Below, in pieces: positions 12,029 to 24,210 of a stretch of 64,000 bases of DNA. The DNA is from Gyromitra esculenta. Its lineage: Eukaryota; Ascomycota; Pezizomycetes; Pezizales; Discinaceae. The notes below the pieces were generated by a model. It was not told where the DNA came from and searched no databases. It was given only the letters and a program-made list of their open reading frames with translations. Within the stretch, counting starts at the first letter, position 1; each line of letters begins with the position of its first letter. Location of the stretch: contig JBCAML010000015.1 in assembly GCA_038503075.1 (NCBI GenBank), positions 806,001-870,000 of the forward strand, read 5' to 3'. The translations under genes and the position numbers were made by a program.

Positions 12029-14076
12029 GGGCTGAAACAACTTTTTGACCTGCTGGCAGTCTTTATTTGGCTTGATTTTTTTGTTTGTTACTCCTCTTCC
12101 ACGATGGGCCTGTTAATGTAATATCACTTCTCTCATTCCTGTTCGTGGTGTCTACCCTAATAGTGTACAGTATATAAGTTCACGGCGTACAAAGGGGAAG
12201 ATAACTGGTAGTGCTTGAAACGCAAAAACAAATTATATGGATCGTGTGATTTATACCCTACCTAGTTTGCCATAAACTACGGAGTGGAGTAATAAAAACT
12301 GTGTAGTTTGCGATCATTTCTCTTTCCTTCTCTCTCCAAATACACCTTCCCGGATATTTTTAAGCTTAGGAAACTACATATATACATGTGCTTTTATAGT
12401 AAGAGAAGTTAAATGAAAACGACGAACGACACTTGAGAAAAAGCAAATACCATAAGTTTCACTACCGCTGAGTCTATGAATCATATGATACTTATATGTA
12501 GCTCCCTGAAAGAAAGTGACAGGTGTGCAAATAAATTATAAATTACTAATCTGAGTTACTGTCTCTTCTAAGTTCATGATTTTTGTAAGTACATCCGTAT
12601 AGAGGACCCACGTGACATGTATTTACAACTTTGGCATAAGAGAAAAAGTGGGCACTAACTTTAATCCGTGATCATGCTCGTTAACCCTCAGGGTTTCCGC
12701 AAATGTGTATCGCGAAAGACATATGCCGAGTTTGTAGCTAATGAAGCTATAAATACATGTACATGTAACTTTTAGTCATCTGCTTCCCCCCATTACCTCC
12801 GCCAATCGTCCAGGGGAGAACGTGATTCAGAATTACGAAAAAGAGAACGAAGAACGAAGAACGAAGAACCTAACCTCTCTTAGCTCATCATAAGTCAAGA
12901 AGAGATGCTCTAAAGCTTAGAACCGGAGCTACAATGCATGGGATCATGCCCTCAGTATCAACCCTAATGCTTGATATCATACAAGACGAACGGGAGAAAG
13001 TGCCATTAAATCAACTGGTGATATTTTGTACCGTGCCTCTAGGTTCTTCAGCTTAGGTAAGAGAAAACAAAGCCCCACGATGAAAGCTGTAATTCGTGAT
13101 CCCCTCCGCTAGCGCTGAGCGGGAACCATACCCAACCTTCAACGTACCTCCGTGTCCCATCCAGACATGTACTCGTGCTCCAGAATAAGTACCTGAAAAT
13201 GCCTTTTGGTGGCAACGTTTTCTAATCCGCCCCGCAGCAGCACTTCAGAATTTGGCTGGCCAAAATCTTGCCCTTGTTTTCAGTTACTTATGCTAGAGCA
13301 CAAGTATGTAGGTACATAGACACAAAACAGAACCACATTGGTATCCTAGTAAAACTATTAGTAATTTACAACAAATTTCCCCAGCCTTTAACAGCTGCTA
13401 GTCCTAGCATAGATTTAACGAGGCTCTCAAAAGATGATTCATCATAGATGAGGCTTCTAGCTTTGAGTTACACACCAAAGTCCACTACATCCATCCATCT
13501 ACCCGCACTTCCCCACCACCTCCTTGCAAGATACCCGCCGGGTCCCGCAACCAGCTGAGAAAGCAAGAGGGAAAAGGCTGGAAAAGACCACAAAAAGTAA
13601 AATCCAAGAAGCAAAAAGCACTTCAGATAAACCCCTAGCCCAAACCCGGTTACGCTAAATATCATCCGAAAGACTCTAAGTGGTCTGAAAACACAGCACA
13701 AAGGAAAACAAAAACGTGATATGTATGTAATTCCGCAGGTGTGTGATCCCAAGCGCTCAGGGTCTTGGACCAAATCATCTTCATCTCCCCTCACGCATCA
13801 TGCACGACAACACGACTTATTTTCCCCGGACCCTGTTTCGCCCCAGAGAAGGGTCAAGAGAAAAACAAAATATAAGAAAGAGAAAAAAACACCCCTCCCA
13901 AATCCCCGAACTCCTCGTGAGCGAATCAAATGATAGCGACGCGAAAAAAAAGAGCAAAAAGGAGCTGGTATAAATAAAAAAAAGAAATATGAACCGTTAG
14001 TTGGCTTATGTTGAAAGACACAGGCTGGACAAAATGGAAATGATTTGCAATGCAAGTTATCGCGTTTGTTTCCTTT
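12029..14076. other. Convergent 3' intergenic region SWD2 / DGR2-type gene
   Basis: No gene was recognised. It holds MITE copy B1 (13172-13304), the triple run GAACGAAGAACGAAGAAC near 12845-12868 and a double TACATGTACATGTA near 12754. The open frames at 13468-13933 are low-complexity Lys- or Phe-rich translations without conserved content. Confidence 0.5.
13172..13304. mobile_element. MITE family B, copy B1
   Basis: This 133-bp element is flanked by TA (13170-13171 and 13305-13306). It starts CTCGTGCTCCAGAATAAGTA and ends ACTTATGCTAGAGCACAAG, an inverted match. The same 133-bp element lies at 34849-34981 with about 90 percent identity by eye, which confirms the boundaries. It is non-coding. 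Confidence 0.85.
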
Positions 14077-17000
14077 TCACAATATTGAGTTACACCTGTG
14101 ACCTGGTTAGCGGCGGACTCAGATGGCGAGATGGATCGAAATTTACAATATCAAGAACAATACAGCAAAAAAAAAAAATTTAAAAAAAGAGTAAAAAACA
14201 ACTTACTTAACGCAGAGTAGCTTATGTTCCCCTTTTCTTGATTGTTTTGCCTTGAACGAAGTTCCCCCGCATCTGCAGTTAATGGTTAGTCGACAAGGAA
14301 TCTTTCCCGCATAAAAGGCATAACCTAGATAATTTTGACTGTGAGAAAGTATCTTCAGAACTAACCTTTTGCATCTTACTGTCTCGTTCTCACTCTCACC
14401 ACCTTCATCGTTGCTGCTGCAAATATCATCGCCAGAGTCATCCGAACCAACTGCACTTAGCCTACGTAACCTAGCCCCGGCTTCAGCCTTAGGAGTAGGC
14501 ATTCCATTATTATAGTACTCCATGTTCTGATTTGCGCTCTGTGCCATCAATGAATTAACACTGTGTTTTGACCCGGGGTTCTGTGGTGTTTTCTCATTGA
14601 GTGAAGGTTTCCTGTGTGAGGTACTTGCAGGATTGGTATATCCATGAATCACGCCGTTTGTCCTACCATATATATTTTGGTTATTGTTTGTGGGGGGGTC
14701 TACCCCAATCGACGTTGCTCTTGATGCCCTGGAACGAACGCTATCAGACCTCATAAATCGATGCGTGGTGCTACCAGACCCAATTGACATTGCCCCCATT
14801 GATTTCCGCGGGGAAACGCTTCTAGCGCTACTACCTCGGATGGAGCCTTCGAGGCTACCATTGGATGCAATGCTTTGTCGCCAGGACAGAATTCGATCTG
14901 AGCCGGGGTGTGATGAGGAGCTCCTCCTCCCATGACCGTTGAAAATACTACTCCCAATCTTCTTCGAAAATGTCGATGAGGTTTCCCAAGACTCGTTCTT
15001 GCGCTTGATATACGCACAATCTTGTCGAAAAACTTTAATGTGACCAGTATAGTCTGCTGTGACTATAATGTTTCCATCCGGATGCGTTGATCTTTGTGTA
15101 TACGCTGGAGATCCTTCAGGGGTCTTGGTGGTAGCGGGGAAAACAGGGCTCTCCTCTAATAACTGATCTCCTAGCGATTCCGGATCCTTCTTTGATGACG
15201 CTGAATCAGATCCCCGACTGACGAGCGTGATCGGTGGCGGATTACACAAATCGTATAGTGGATCTCCAGATCCGCCGAGAAGATATCGAGTCTTTGTTGG
15301 TGCCATAATAGCAACTGTGACAATCGCAGGGTGGGCTGCGAAGGCATTAGGTCAATTGCTATGATAACTATTACTATATAGGGGAACTTTACCCTCGAAA
15401 TGCTCGGTAGGCCTTTTATCCTTCTTCTCCGCCTCTTCTGCCCCGACATTCCATATGTAAACCCTTCTATCTTCACTGCCACTAATAACATATTGTGCAT
15501 CATCGCTGAAAGTGGCATGGATCTGGCTACACGTATTCTCGTTTCCCTTGAATTTCATTTCCAGACTTTTATCTCTAGCATTATACATCCGCACTCTCGA
15601 ATCATTGCTTGTGATTAAAAGCTTGACCTCTCCGTTTGGGTCATCTGGTGGAAACGTTATTGTTTCGATTCCAGTAATCTTACTCCCCTTTGCATTCCTA
15701 CCATGGGATGATCGGACGTGCACCTGAGTATGATATCTCAAACCTTCTGTTTCGTAGAAAAGGCACAACCCACTTAGACACCCCGCAATTGCCATCCGCC
15801 CATCAGGGGTAAAAGCCACCGCAGTTATGAGGTCTGGCAATTCATTCCAGAACGCCACACTTTTGTCAGGGATACTCCAGAGCCTCAATTTCGAGTCGAG
15901 TGATCCCGCTAGAAAAAAGCGATCATCTCGGGGGTGGAATACAATGGCGGTTACAAAATCGCTATGCTGGAAACAGCAAAGACACTCTTTCCTTGATACG
16001 TGCCACAAGCGGACCGTTTTATCCATTGAAGATGAAAGCAAGAAATTGTTCTGTGCAACGTTAGCAAAAGAAGCACATCATATGTATCATACAATATTAT
16101 TATGTTTTATAAATTACCTACCTTACTCCAACTTAAATCCAATACGTCGGCTGTGTGACCAGTATACTCGTGAATCGGCTCTGAGCGAAATACCGGAGCA
16201 TTCAAGCGTATCCCTCTCCCACTAGAATAAACCCCCCCTGACCCAAAGGCATCTTCTTCCATTTCATGTGCTGTGCGTTCTTCCTTCGAACTAATGACCT
16301 GCCATACCCTCACAACTTTATCTTGTCCACCTGCAGCTAGATATCGCCCATCCTTACTAAACTTCATAGCCCAAATAGCTCCACTTTTATGTTTTGGGAG
16401 AGTACTCGGTGATGTCATTGAGATGTTGGATGTACTAGCATTCGGCGACCTTCCATTTTCTTCATGCTTTCGGTAGAGCTCTTGTGCGAGGAATGTCTGA
16501 TCGAACTCGCGTTTCTGTTTATGTTGCAAACGAACCTATAAAAATAACCAATTAGCATATAGCGCCCCAGCGCACAAAACTGTACACGGAACGTACTCTG
16601 ATATACTTCGGAGGCGCCGGAAATTGAGGAATATACCCAATTGGCTGGGAGAATACATGAGCATCCATTCCCTCCGTCCTCATGTCCACTTCAACTCCAT
16701 CTTCATCCTGAAGCGTGTCTCCACCCTTTTTCTTCCCTCCCATTATGCGGCTGAGGAAAGAAACGCCCTTTCTGCAAGTTTGGTAAGCCTCGCTTGGTTT
16801 TATTAATGGGAGGGTGGGGATATATACGAACTTCTTCTCTTTCACCTGCGGCTGTGCATCGACGTGCCTTGCGGTATCTGGTGAAAGCCTTTCGGGCGCT
16901 CCCGGTACACTTTCATTTGGTAAATTATCATTGATATCCTTCCGATCATTAATATCTTTCCGCGCTTTCTGTCGAACTGTGCCCTCTGTTCCGGTGCGAC

Positions 17001-17376
17001 GAAGTATCTGCATCGTTAACGGGTCGACAACGGCTGTCCCTTCACGCGATGGTATCCCTCGTCTTTTCGTCGAAGACTGAATTCTTTCCGGATCGCCAAC
17101 TAGTACCGAGGTTGATTTCGAGAATTTTGTAGGGGATCCGTTCGATAGTGTTGATGTACCGCCATTAGTCGCTGAGACTAAGAACAACCATAGTCAGTAT
17201 TCTGATTGAAGCTTAGTTTCCTCTGGTCCCTTACCGTCATTTCCAGAAGTAGTCGGTCGTTCGTTCTCCGAGCCAAATTCGTCGCTCACGTAGGATTCGG
17301 AGTTGTTAGGATTCGGAGGTCTGGGACTACCGGATTTCGATATCTTAATCGAGGGGAGTATTGATGTTGCTATCAT
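14077..17376 (-). CDS. WD40-repeat protein of the yeast DGR2/LAF1 (WDR44-like) family with C-terminal zinc ribbon
   Basis: Seven exons (17376-17235, 17177-16597, 16535-16122, 16050-15393, 15335-14366, 14272-14207, 14095-14077) sum to 949 residues in frame. The N-terminal third is disordered and Ser/Thr-rich. The WD40 domain follows: SGAIWAMKFSKDGRYLAAGG, HTADVLDLSWSKNNFLLSSS with MDKTVRLWHV, SDFVTAIVFHPRDDRFFLAG, DLITAVAFTPDGRMAIAGCL, SQIHATFSDDAQYVISGSED, and HPDGNIIVTADYTGHIKVF. A Ser-rich segment follows, then CKRCGGTSFKAK and, through the last intron, LLCVKCNSIL, which makes a CxxC...CxxC zinc ribbon. If the last intron is retained the protein ends at 14203 after CVK, losing the fourth cysteine. 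Yeast members were found through 2-deoxyglucose resistance and membrane-lipid phenotypes; the exact role here is unknown. Confidence 0.86.
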
Positions 17377-20300
17377 CGCAGTTATTTGGCATGTGAAGGA
17401 GCACAGATTCGAATCGCACAGACCCTATCGCTGGGGAATCTGTCTCACGTTGTGAATATGACGATCAAAGGATTACAGCAGAAAATGGCTAGGAGGTGAT
17501 GCTGAAATCTTGAGGGAGGGGGGGGAGGGACTTGAATCTCACAGGACAGATATATTACCTGTGGTAGCAGCAGATGTGACGTTACTCGACAAAGAGCCAG
17601 GTACGCACAGAGATCAGACAGATAGGTACTCGTAGTCTCATAGTGTTACCGGAATACGGTCGAGAGACCGCCACTGTCTCACAAACTTGGAGTCCAAAGA
17701 GTGTTTATTAACTAAATGCCAGAAAAAATAGAGGAGAGGGAGAGGGACAGCATAGCATAGATCCAATGCTATTACTGCTGTTAGTTTTTAGTATCGCTAT
17801 AGAAGATTTTCTGAGTCTTTCGGCTGGTCACAACCTGCGTCAAAGGCTGTCCCCAGTACCCGATTCCGATTACACGATGAGACTACGAGTACATGTGCTG
17901 CTACAGCAGGTAACAAACATGAAGCTTGCTTCTTGATGATAGACAGGCAGATAGTAACTGGATGAGAGCAATTCGTCTGATCTTGATCTGCCACCGGATA
18001 CGTCTGTGTGGCTACCCAAACGGTTGATGCCCAACCGTTCCGTCATATGAGTTACATCACATCGCTGAGTGCCGGTTTCCAGGCACGGACGGTTAATGTT
18101 TCCGGTGCCGTGCAAGGTACACGACTCTACTCTTAACATGTACTCGGAGTTCCATACATAGCGAACCATTCTGCCTTAAACACGAATTCAACCTTCCGCC
18201 GCCCAGATCCAAGCTCGCACGAACTGAACTCTTCTAATCCCCGCGACAATTTTAATCCAGAACATTCATCTAAAAACGTCTCGTCGCACAAAGTGTCATC
18301 TCAGATAAGGTTGCCAAGATCCCCATCTTCATCATCGATGCAACACCCTCACTTCTTCTCCTTGAGGCAATTCGTTCGCAGCTCCAGATGAATCAGCTCG
18401 TAGATACTCGCTAACTAATAACAAATGGCATTCAAAATCTAATCCTCATTTCACATTTATCTAATCCCCATAGATGAATCAACTGCTATTAACACATTGG
18501 CAGGGGATACCATAACCCTCAGTCATACACAATGACAAAAGGAGTTGATTGAAAATACGGTTCCCTTTAACTACATGTATTTCAGGGACCGAAACCATAA
18601 GGCTGGGGGATCTATGGCACCTGACATGTATTTATATGTATATATATTTCGAGAAGTTTTATCGGTTAAGCCCGAATCTCCATAATTAAACATGCACATA
18701 TACACGTATGTACGCCGTGTATGAAAAATCTTGACACTCCAGCAGCCGTCTTGCTAGTTAGATGGGGTGTCAAAACTTTTCTTACACGGCTATACATATA
18801 TAACCCATATGCGAGAGACTGGTATATTGAGAAAGGAAGAGACATCGTTGAACGTAATAGATCATTTGGTACATAGCCAGGAACCCTCTGAGCTTTAAGC
18901 CAAGCTTCATAAAACATTTAGCGGATATATTCCTTGTATTCAATCCAACTTGATGCTTAGGCTTGCTTTTAAATGTTAGGGTAGCGACTGCTGTCCAAAA
19001 CTCTAGATCTAGCTTTGGTCCTAGTAATCGATTTAATGACCTGATAGCGTACTGTAGTGGCGCCGAGACCCAAGTCAGTGTTGCTAGGACCAATAAACTC
19101 CTCAATCTTAAACTAGGTACATGTACGAGACAGTATTCGACATCAGAAACTGACCACTATTGTCCACGGTAGATATTTGGTCTCCCCGTTCCTGAGTTGA
19201 TTATGACAAAGATGCTCGATTTGACGCATTTAACCCCGATGCCTCACAACATCGGCATGAGGAATCACCATGACTGGACCCTCTGAGCACTAGCAAAATT
19301 TCTGATCAACCTGAATTGGTACTGGTTCGAGAGAGTCACGGATTTGTGAATGCCCAGAGCTAATTAATTGGATTGAGAATAGCAGGTAACTTAGAGTGGG
19401 TTTTCAAAGCCCTAGTGGATGTATCATCGACAGTAGGGATGGAAATCCGGGAACAGTTGGCAGATAATATAGAGCAAGGATCGGTGGGGTAGAATCTAGT
19501 AGATCAACATCGCGACCGTCACCTACATATCACCTCAAGTTCTTAATCGGCCGCTGCATTTCCACGACGTAGGAGTCGGTCCATGGCTATTCTATATTTA
19601 ACGGTCTTGGAAGATGAAGGTGCAGTTTTTTTTTTTCTTTCCCGGTTGCTCTCTTTTGGAAAGAGTCCTTGTGGTTACCGTAATTACATGTAGGGTGTCA
19701 TTCCTGGTTGGTTTCTACGAGACGATACGGAGAAGTCCGGAAGCAAAGTGATGCAAAGGAAAAAATCGATGATCAGGTTGTACGAATACTTGGGTTCAAA
19801 AGAACAGGGTTTGCTGAACGGATCACGGGTATGCACGCTTTCTCTAATTTCTTTTTGAAGCTTGGGAATCAGTGATTCTTGGATACATGTACATATATCC
19901 ATCTCAGAACCTCTCACCCATGAGAATGAATGCTTATATGTAGCTATCAATGATGTTTTTATTCCTGATTTTTATTTCTGGTTTAGGGAAACACGCATCC
20001 TGGTGCTACGAAGCAAACTTTTTTTTGGAAGCAAGCACTTTATTCAAGATGTAGTACATGTGGTATTGGGGAATCTAGAATAGAAAGGCTAGCCATTTTC
20101 GGGTGCTCGCTCGAGTACATTTACTTCTACATGTGTAAGTGGATTCTATACATGAGGGTTTTCAGATCTTTTGGTGTGCATTGATTGATAAGTACATGTA
20201 CCAATTGCTCTAAACGGATTTGGCCGTTAAATTGCTATTGACTATCTGCTCCGAAGTTTGAATCTCCACTCGGCGGGTAAAAAGCAAAAGCTATGTTGAG

Positions 20301-21718
20301 CATGCATATCCAAACTGTTCTCGAGCATAGAAGCTTTCGTTATTCGGAACACATGCGGTTTACGGTGGCTTCTCCATCAGCAGTCCAAATACATGTAGTT
20401 TCCTGTTAGGTATTATATTATCTCCAAATATTAGGGGGTGATCCCTACTGTCTTCGGCAGTTCGTTGGAGTAAACTCGGTTGCTGCGTCGCTTCCAATTT
20501 CAGGCTCTAGAATTCGGATGAACCGATGGAAAAGAGATGCCCTTCGTCGAGGAACTCATGTAGGCAGCATCCTGGCACCTGCTAAACCTTAGATTCTGCG
20601 GTTTGGGTCCTTGTAAGAAGGCATTCGGATAGAATCAAAGTTGCTACTTGATGTACATTACCGCTAGTGAAAGCTGCAGGAACATAAATATCTGATATCG
20701 AAAATTCCACGCCTTCCACGCCCGACCCCCTCGATCACACCAGTCTATTGATCACGAACTGTATTTTACGCCCGCCAACCTATGCCTGCCTGCCTGCCTG
20801 CCTTACGATGCCTTTGTCCTACATCTCAACCCTCCAACAACCAACAGCTGTCATCTGTAACCGAGAGATGCACTGCATTCTCCGCTGTTCCAGGAGTCGC
20901 GCCATTTAATTTGTATTTGTTTTTTTGGTTGCTAGTGCTTCTGTGTGGTGCTGGAAGCAATCCAAAACACCATTATGCTCGAAGGACGGGTGGGCAGGCA
21001 GACAGGCTTGGGCAGGACTCAAGACTCCGAAAACGCGACCCCTCTTAAATTTTTTGGACGGGGGAAGGCCTCAGCCCCTCATTTCGAAAATTTCTGGGAC
21101 ATAAAAAGCAACCATCTGCAATCCATTTTAATTCCTAGACAGGCCTGTCGCGCGAAATTCTTAAGTTTTTCCTTTTTGGGCTCGACATGTATATCCCCAT
21201 CTTGGCATGTTCGTCCTGTGCTCAAACAGAAAAGCAAAAAGTTCCGCCCCAGAACACGGATGCTAGCTGTCTCAGATTTTTTTCATGCAAGCTGGGGGAT
21301 AAGCGCGAATACCGACCGAAATTTTTTGGACCAACGAAGACAGGGTACCAAGGAGCCTGGAGGGCGATTCCCGGAGCAGGACACAGACATCCTAGGCAGT
21401 ATGGGCACACGACCCCCCTCCTCCCTGACCCGTGTGCTGAGAGGTTCTCTGAACATGTGTATGCACCTGGGGACAGAGACCCTAATAGACGTGAGGCTGC
21501 CGTGGATTGAACTTGCCGCGACCTGTGTTGCCTTTCCTATCCTGCACGCAACCTTTCCCCACACGTCTTGGACAGCTAGCTATCAACTTCGTTAACAAGC
21601 TTTTCCAAGTACAATACTATACCTGCTATTCGTAAAGAGCAGCAGTCGACTGGACCTTGCGTTTTCTTGCTCTTGGATGTGATAAAGAGCCCGACAATAA
21701 CCATATCGACACACTATA
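17377..21718. other. Large gene-free region, 4.3 kb
   Basis: No conserved protein was recognised on either strand. It holds the upstream regions of two divergent genes, mini-MITE E1 (18713-18790), six copies of TACATGTA (about 18572, 19118, 19684, 19884, 20194, 20390) with several one-base variants, a CCTG microsatellite near 20782-20802, and a 216-codon open frame at 20945-21595 that looks like chance. Long spacers between divergent genes in fungi often hold long leaders or non-coding RNAs, but nothing here proves that. Confidence 0.5.
18713..18790. mobile_element. Mini-MITE family E, copy E1
   Basis: A 78-bp near-palindrome between TA dinucleotides (18711-18712 and 18791-18792). It starts CGCCGTGTATGAAAAATCTTG and ends AACTTTTCTTACACGGC. 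Related copies lie at 33927-34007, 43814-43895 and, in a longer form, 44352-44584. Confidence 0.8.
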
Positions 21719-22566
21719 ATGGAGTCATCTGGCACTGAATGCGAGGCTTCGTCACCAAAAATCCCCATCTTCGTTTTCACTGCTGTGCCTCCTCCGCTTG
21801 TCGCTTTCTCATTTTCACTACCTCCAAGTAATTCGGCGCCGGCACCGATCCATTCATGGTTAACACCTTCATCTTTTGGCCCTCGGAAACGAGCTCGGCC
21901 GCTCGCTGACATCGATGGCCTCGATTATGAATGTCGCGACTACAACAAAAAACGGCGGTTACGGTTAAAACTGATCACCTCACGTTTAAGCGAGCCTTTT
22001 GCCATCCCGCCAACGAATATTCTCGACCGAGGAAATTGCTCTCGGGTGGCTCTATGGGCAAAGACCAGAGCCGTGGCGAGGAACATCTTGCGAAAAGCAG
22101 CCATATTGAACAAAATAAAACGAGATGCGATGGCTGCGAGAGCGGCACAGGAGCGGCAGGTTGAGATCGCCAGACAACAGTACAGGTAAAACAAACACAA
22201 ACACTCAATCCTTTGCGACTCCCATTTGAACTTGATATACTATTTGGTGGTGTCCGGGGAAAAGCAACTCTGACATTTTCGCTTTTGCGTCGTTCTTTCA
22301 GAGAGAAGCAAGCTGCCACCGCTAGATCGAACCTCAAAAAGAGTCACGTAGCCCAATTCCATCCCCCACTAGACCAGGGGGCATATGTAGTAAAACCTCG
22401 AAGGATGAAAGGTATTAGAAACCTGCAAAGAACTTGTGGTAGTCCCTCAAGTCTGACAGATCATACTGCAGATCCATATGGCATACCAAAGCATCAACGT
22501 CCTCCAACACCACCAAGCGAATCAGAGTTGGATTGGCGACGACGTGGCATGGGTTTGGGTATATAA
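21719..22566 (+). CDS. Conserved-looking fungal protein of unknown function
   Basis: Two exons (21719-22185 and 22302-22566) give 243 residues. The N-terminus is Pro/Ser-rich, followed by a basic bipartite stretch (RKRARPL and NKKRRLRLKL) that could serve as a nuclear localisation signal. A probable helical basic segment follows (VALWAKTRAVARNILRKAAI, LNKIKRD, and an Ala/Gln/Arg-rich stretch) that may be coiled coil. The end is PKHQRPPTPPSESELDWRRR. I recall similar basic proteins in other Pezizomycotina but cannot assign a function. The intron has clean GTAAAA and TTTCAG ends and joins in frame, which argues for a real gene. Confidence 0.7.
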
Positions 22567-22934
22567 AAGCTGATGCATGAATGGCAGGGAAAAAAAACTA
22601 ACTGTTTGAAAAGGAAAGCGAAAAAATAATTATGCTTGGTAGGATGAGGGGTAGTTATTGTCATTTGGGAGTATTCGGAGAAAAACTGGGTATGTGATTC
22701 TTATTGATTTTGCGGGAATGTACAATGAATTTTCATTTGTCTCTTTGGTTTGGGGTGTTTTTTTTTTTTTGGTATCTCGACATTTTTCATTATCCGTCTC
22801 TGGTGCCCGAATTCTTGTCCTTTAGTTTCCATTTTGATTTTATGATGGAAGAAGCTTGTCGACCCTGTCTCTTGCAATATCGCACATGGCCTATATGTGT
22901 TCGAATTTTATGTTAGTAAACCTATTTGTTATCA

Positions 22935-23659
22935 TCAGGGGTGAAGGGTTAGGTATAGTAAGGTAGATAGGAATGTGAAAACGGAGAGGGAAAGGGCAGA
23001 GAGCACGTTGATAGCTTCTGTTTTCTCGGCTTCGAGATCGCCTCGGGCGATTCGTCGTTCCATATCTTCCATAATAGCTGCTTTGCTGCGGCCATTGACA
23101 AATACACTTTTTCATTCCAGAGGTTTTTTTTAGCCAAGGCATAACTGGGGGGGAGCGATGAGGGGTAACATACACATATCTCATGCCTGTGGGATGATGG
23201 TGTGCCGAATCAGTTTCTAAATCAAAAATCCTGACGAAGAGGCCTGGGAGAAGAAAAGGTCTGCTAACCAGGAAATTTGTCCTCATATTGTTTGTTCAAG
23301 CTCTTTAGCTTGACGGCTTCCTCCTCATTTCCTGCCGTGAGGCTAGCCTGCTCAAGCTTCGAATGCTCACTATCGACTTTCTTTGCACCCAACCGTGGAT
23401 GTGCTCCGAGGATCTTCAGCAGCCAGGCTGTGTTTGATGGTGATTCGGTATCTTTGAGGTCTACAAGCAGTTGCTTGACCAAGGTAATTACTTCGTCATA
23501 ATTATCGAAAGGTCCAGCCGCTAGGTACTCCAGCGCAAGAGTGTTTAGTGCATCGCAAGGCTCAAAAAGGTGCGCAAGGACTTTAACACGTCCGTCTGTA
23601 GGTAGAGCTGGAATTAATGCTGCGGATGGAAGTCTGTATTTAGGTGTTGCTTTAGACAT
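22935..23659 (-). CDS. OHCU decarboxylase (ureidoimidazoline decarboxylase), urate degradation
   Basis: The enzyme decarboxylates 2-oxo-4-hydroxy-4-carboxy-5-ureidoimidazoline to (S)-allantoin, the last step from urate. Three exons are proposed: 23659-23269, a 13-nt micro-exon 23186-23174, and 23106-22935, giving 191 residues. Family landmarks are LPTDGRVKVLAHLFEPCDAL, the His-containing AHPRLGAKK, SKLEQASLTAGNEEE and the joined YEDKFPGMRYVVFVNGRSK. Exon 2 codes only for the GMRYV part, yet it restores both frame and the conserved FPG-x-RYV-VFVNGR signature, so I prefer it to any two-exon model. The last intron ends in AAG. No urate oxidase or allantoinase lies in the window. Confidence 0.88.
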
Positions 23660-24210
23660 TACTTAGAGCAGGTTGGGAGGATTGGGGGTGGGAGGGAAGG
23701 CTCGTGTTTAAGTGATGCAATTCTCCACGTAGAGCACGGCAACGGAACGGTTACCGTCAGTAGGGACAGCGGAATGTGAGATAAGTGCCCGCTCTCCCTA
23801 AATACTTGCTCGGTAAAAATGCAGATACGACATGCGCTTTATGGGTATTATTTGTAGGTAAGGAGGAGCCACGAAGTCCAGGAGCCGCTTCGAATTAAAA
23901 ATTCCCGCGTCTCGACTATCTTGATCCGTCTCCTGCGAGCAGCCAGTGTGGGAGATAGCCGTAGAGCGATGAGAGAGTATGGGGAGAGAAAACGAAACAC
24001 CACCAGAAGACCAGCGCTCGGCTTGTCCCGCTCCCACGAACAGCCTTCCCACGCGAGCCCCTGCAGAACCGACAACCTGGACAATCCCCGCCAAACTTCC
24101 CGAGCCCTATCTACTTGAGGTTGACAAGTGATCTATGTCGTAATGCAATTGGTTTCTGTATTTAAATTTCTAAATCCACCCCTCACAGATCTGCAACACG
24201 AAAATACACA
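23660..24210. other. Spacer between the OHCU decarboxylase and magnesium-chelatase-like genes
   Basis: Upstream region of the decarboxylase and 3' flank of the next minus-strand gene. A 98-codon open frame (23798-24094) shows no conserved content and is not called. Confidence 0.4.

Noticed and set aside
17395..17425. GATTCGAATC as a tRNA T-arm
   Set aside because: No matching acceptor, D-arm or anticodon stem around it; no tRNA gene could be folded.
20945..21595. 216-codon plus-strand open frame
   Set aside because: No recognisable domain, an opposite-strand frame overlaps, and the composition looks like spacer; no partner exons were seen.
23798..24094. 98-codon minus-strand frame between the OHCU decarboxylase and chelatase-like genes
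   Set aside because: No domain and no splice context; it lies in the promoter of the decarboxylase.
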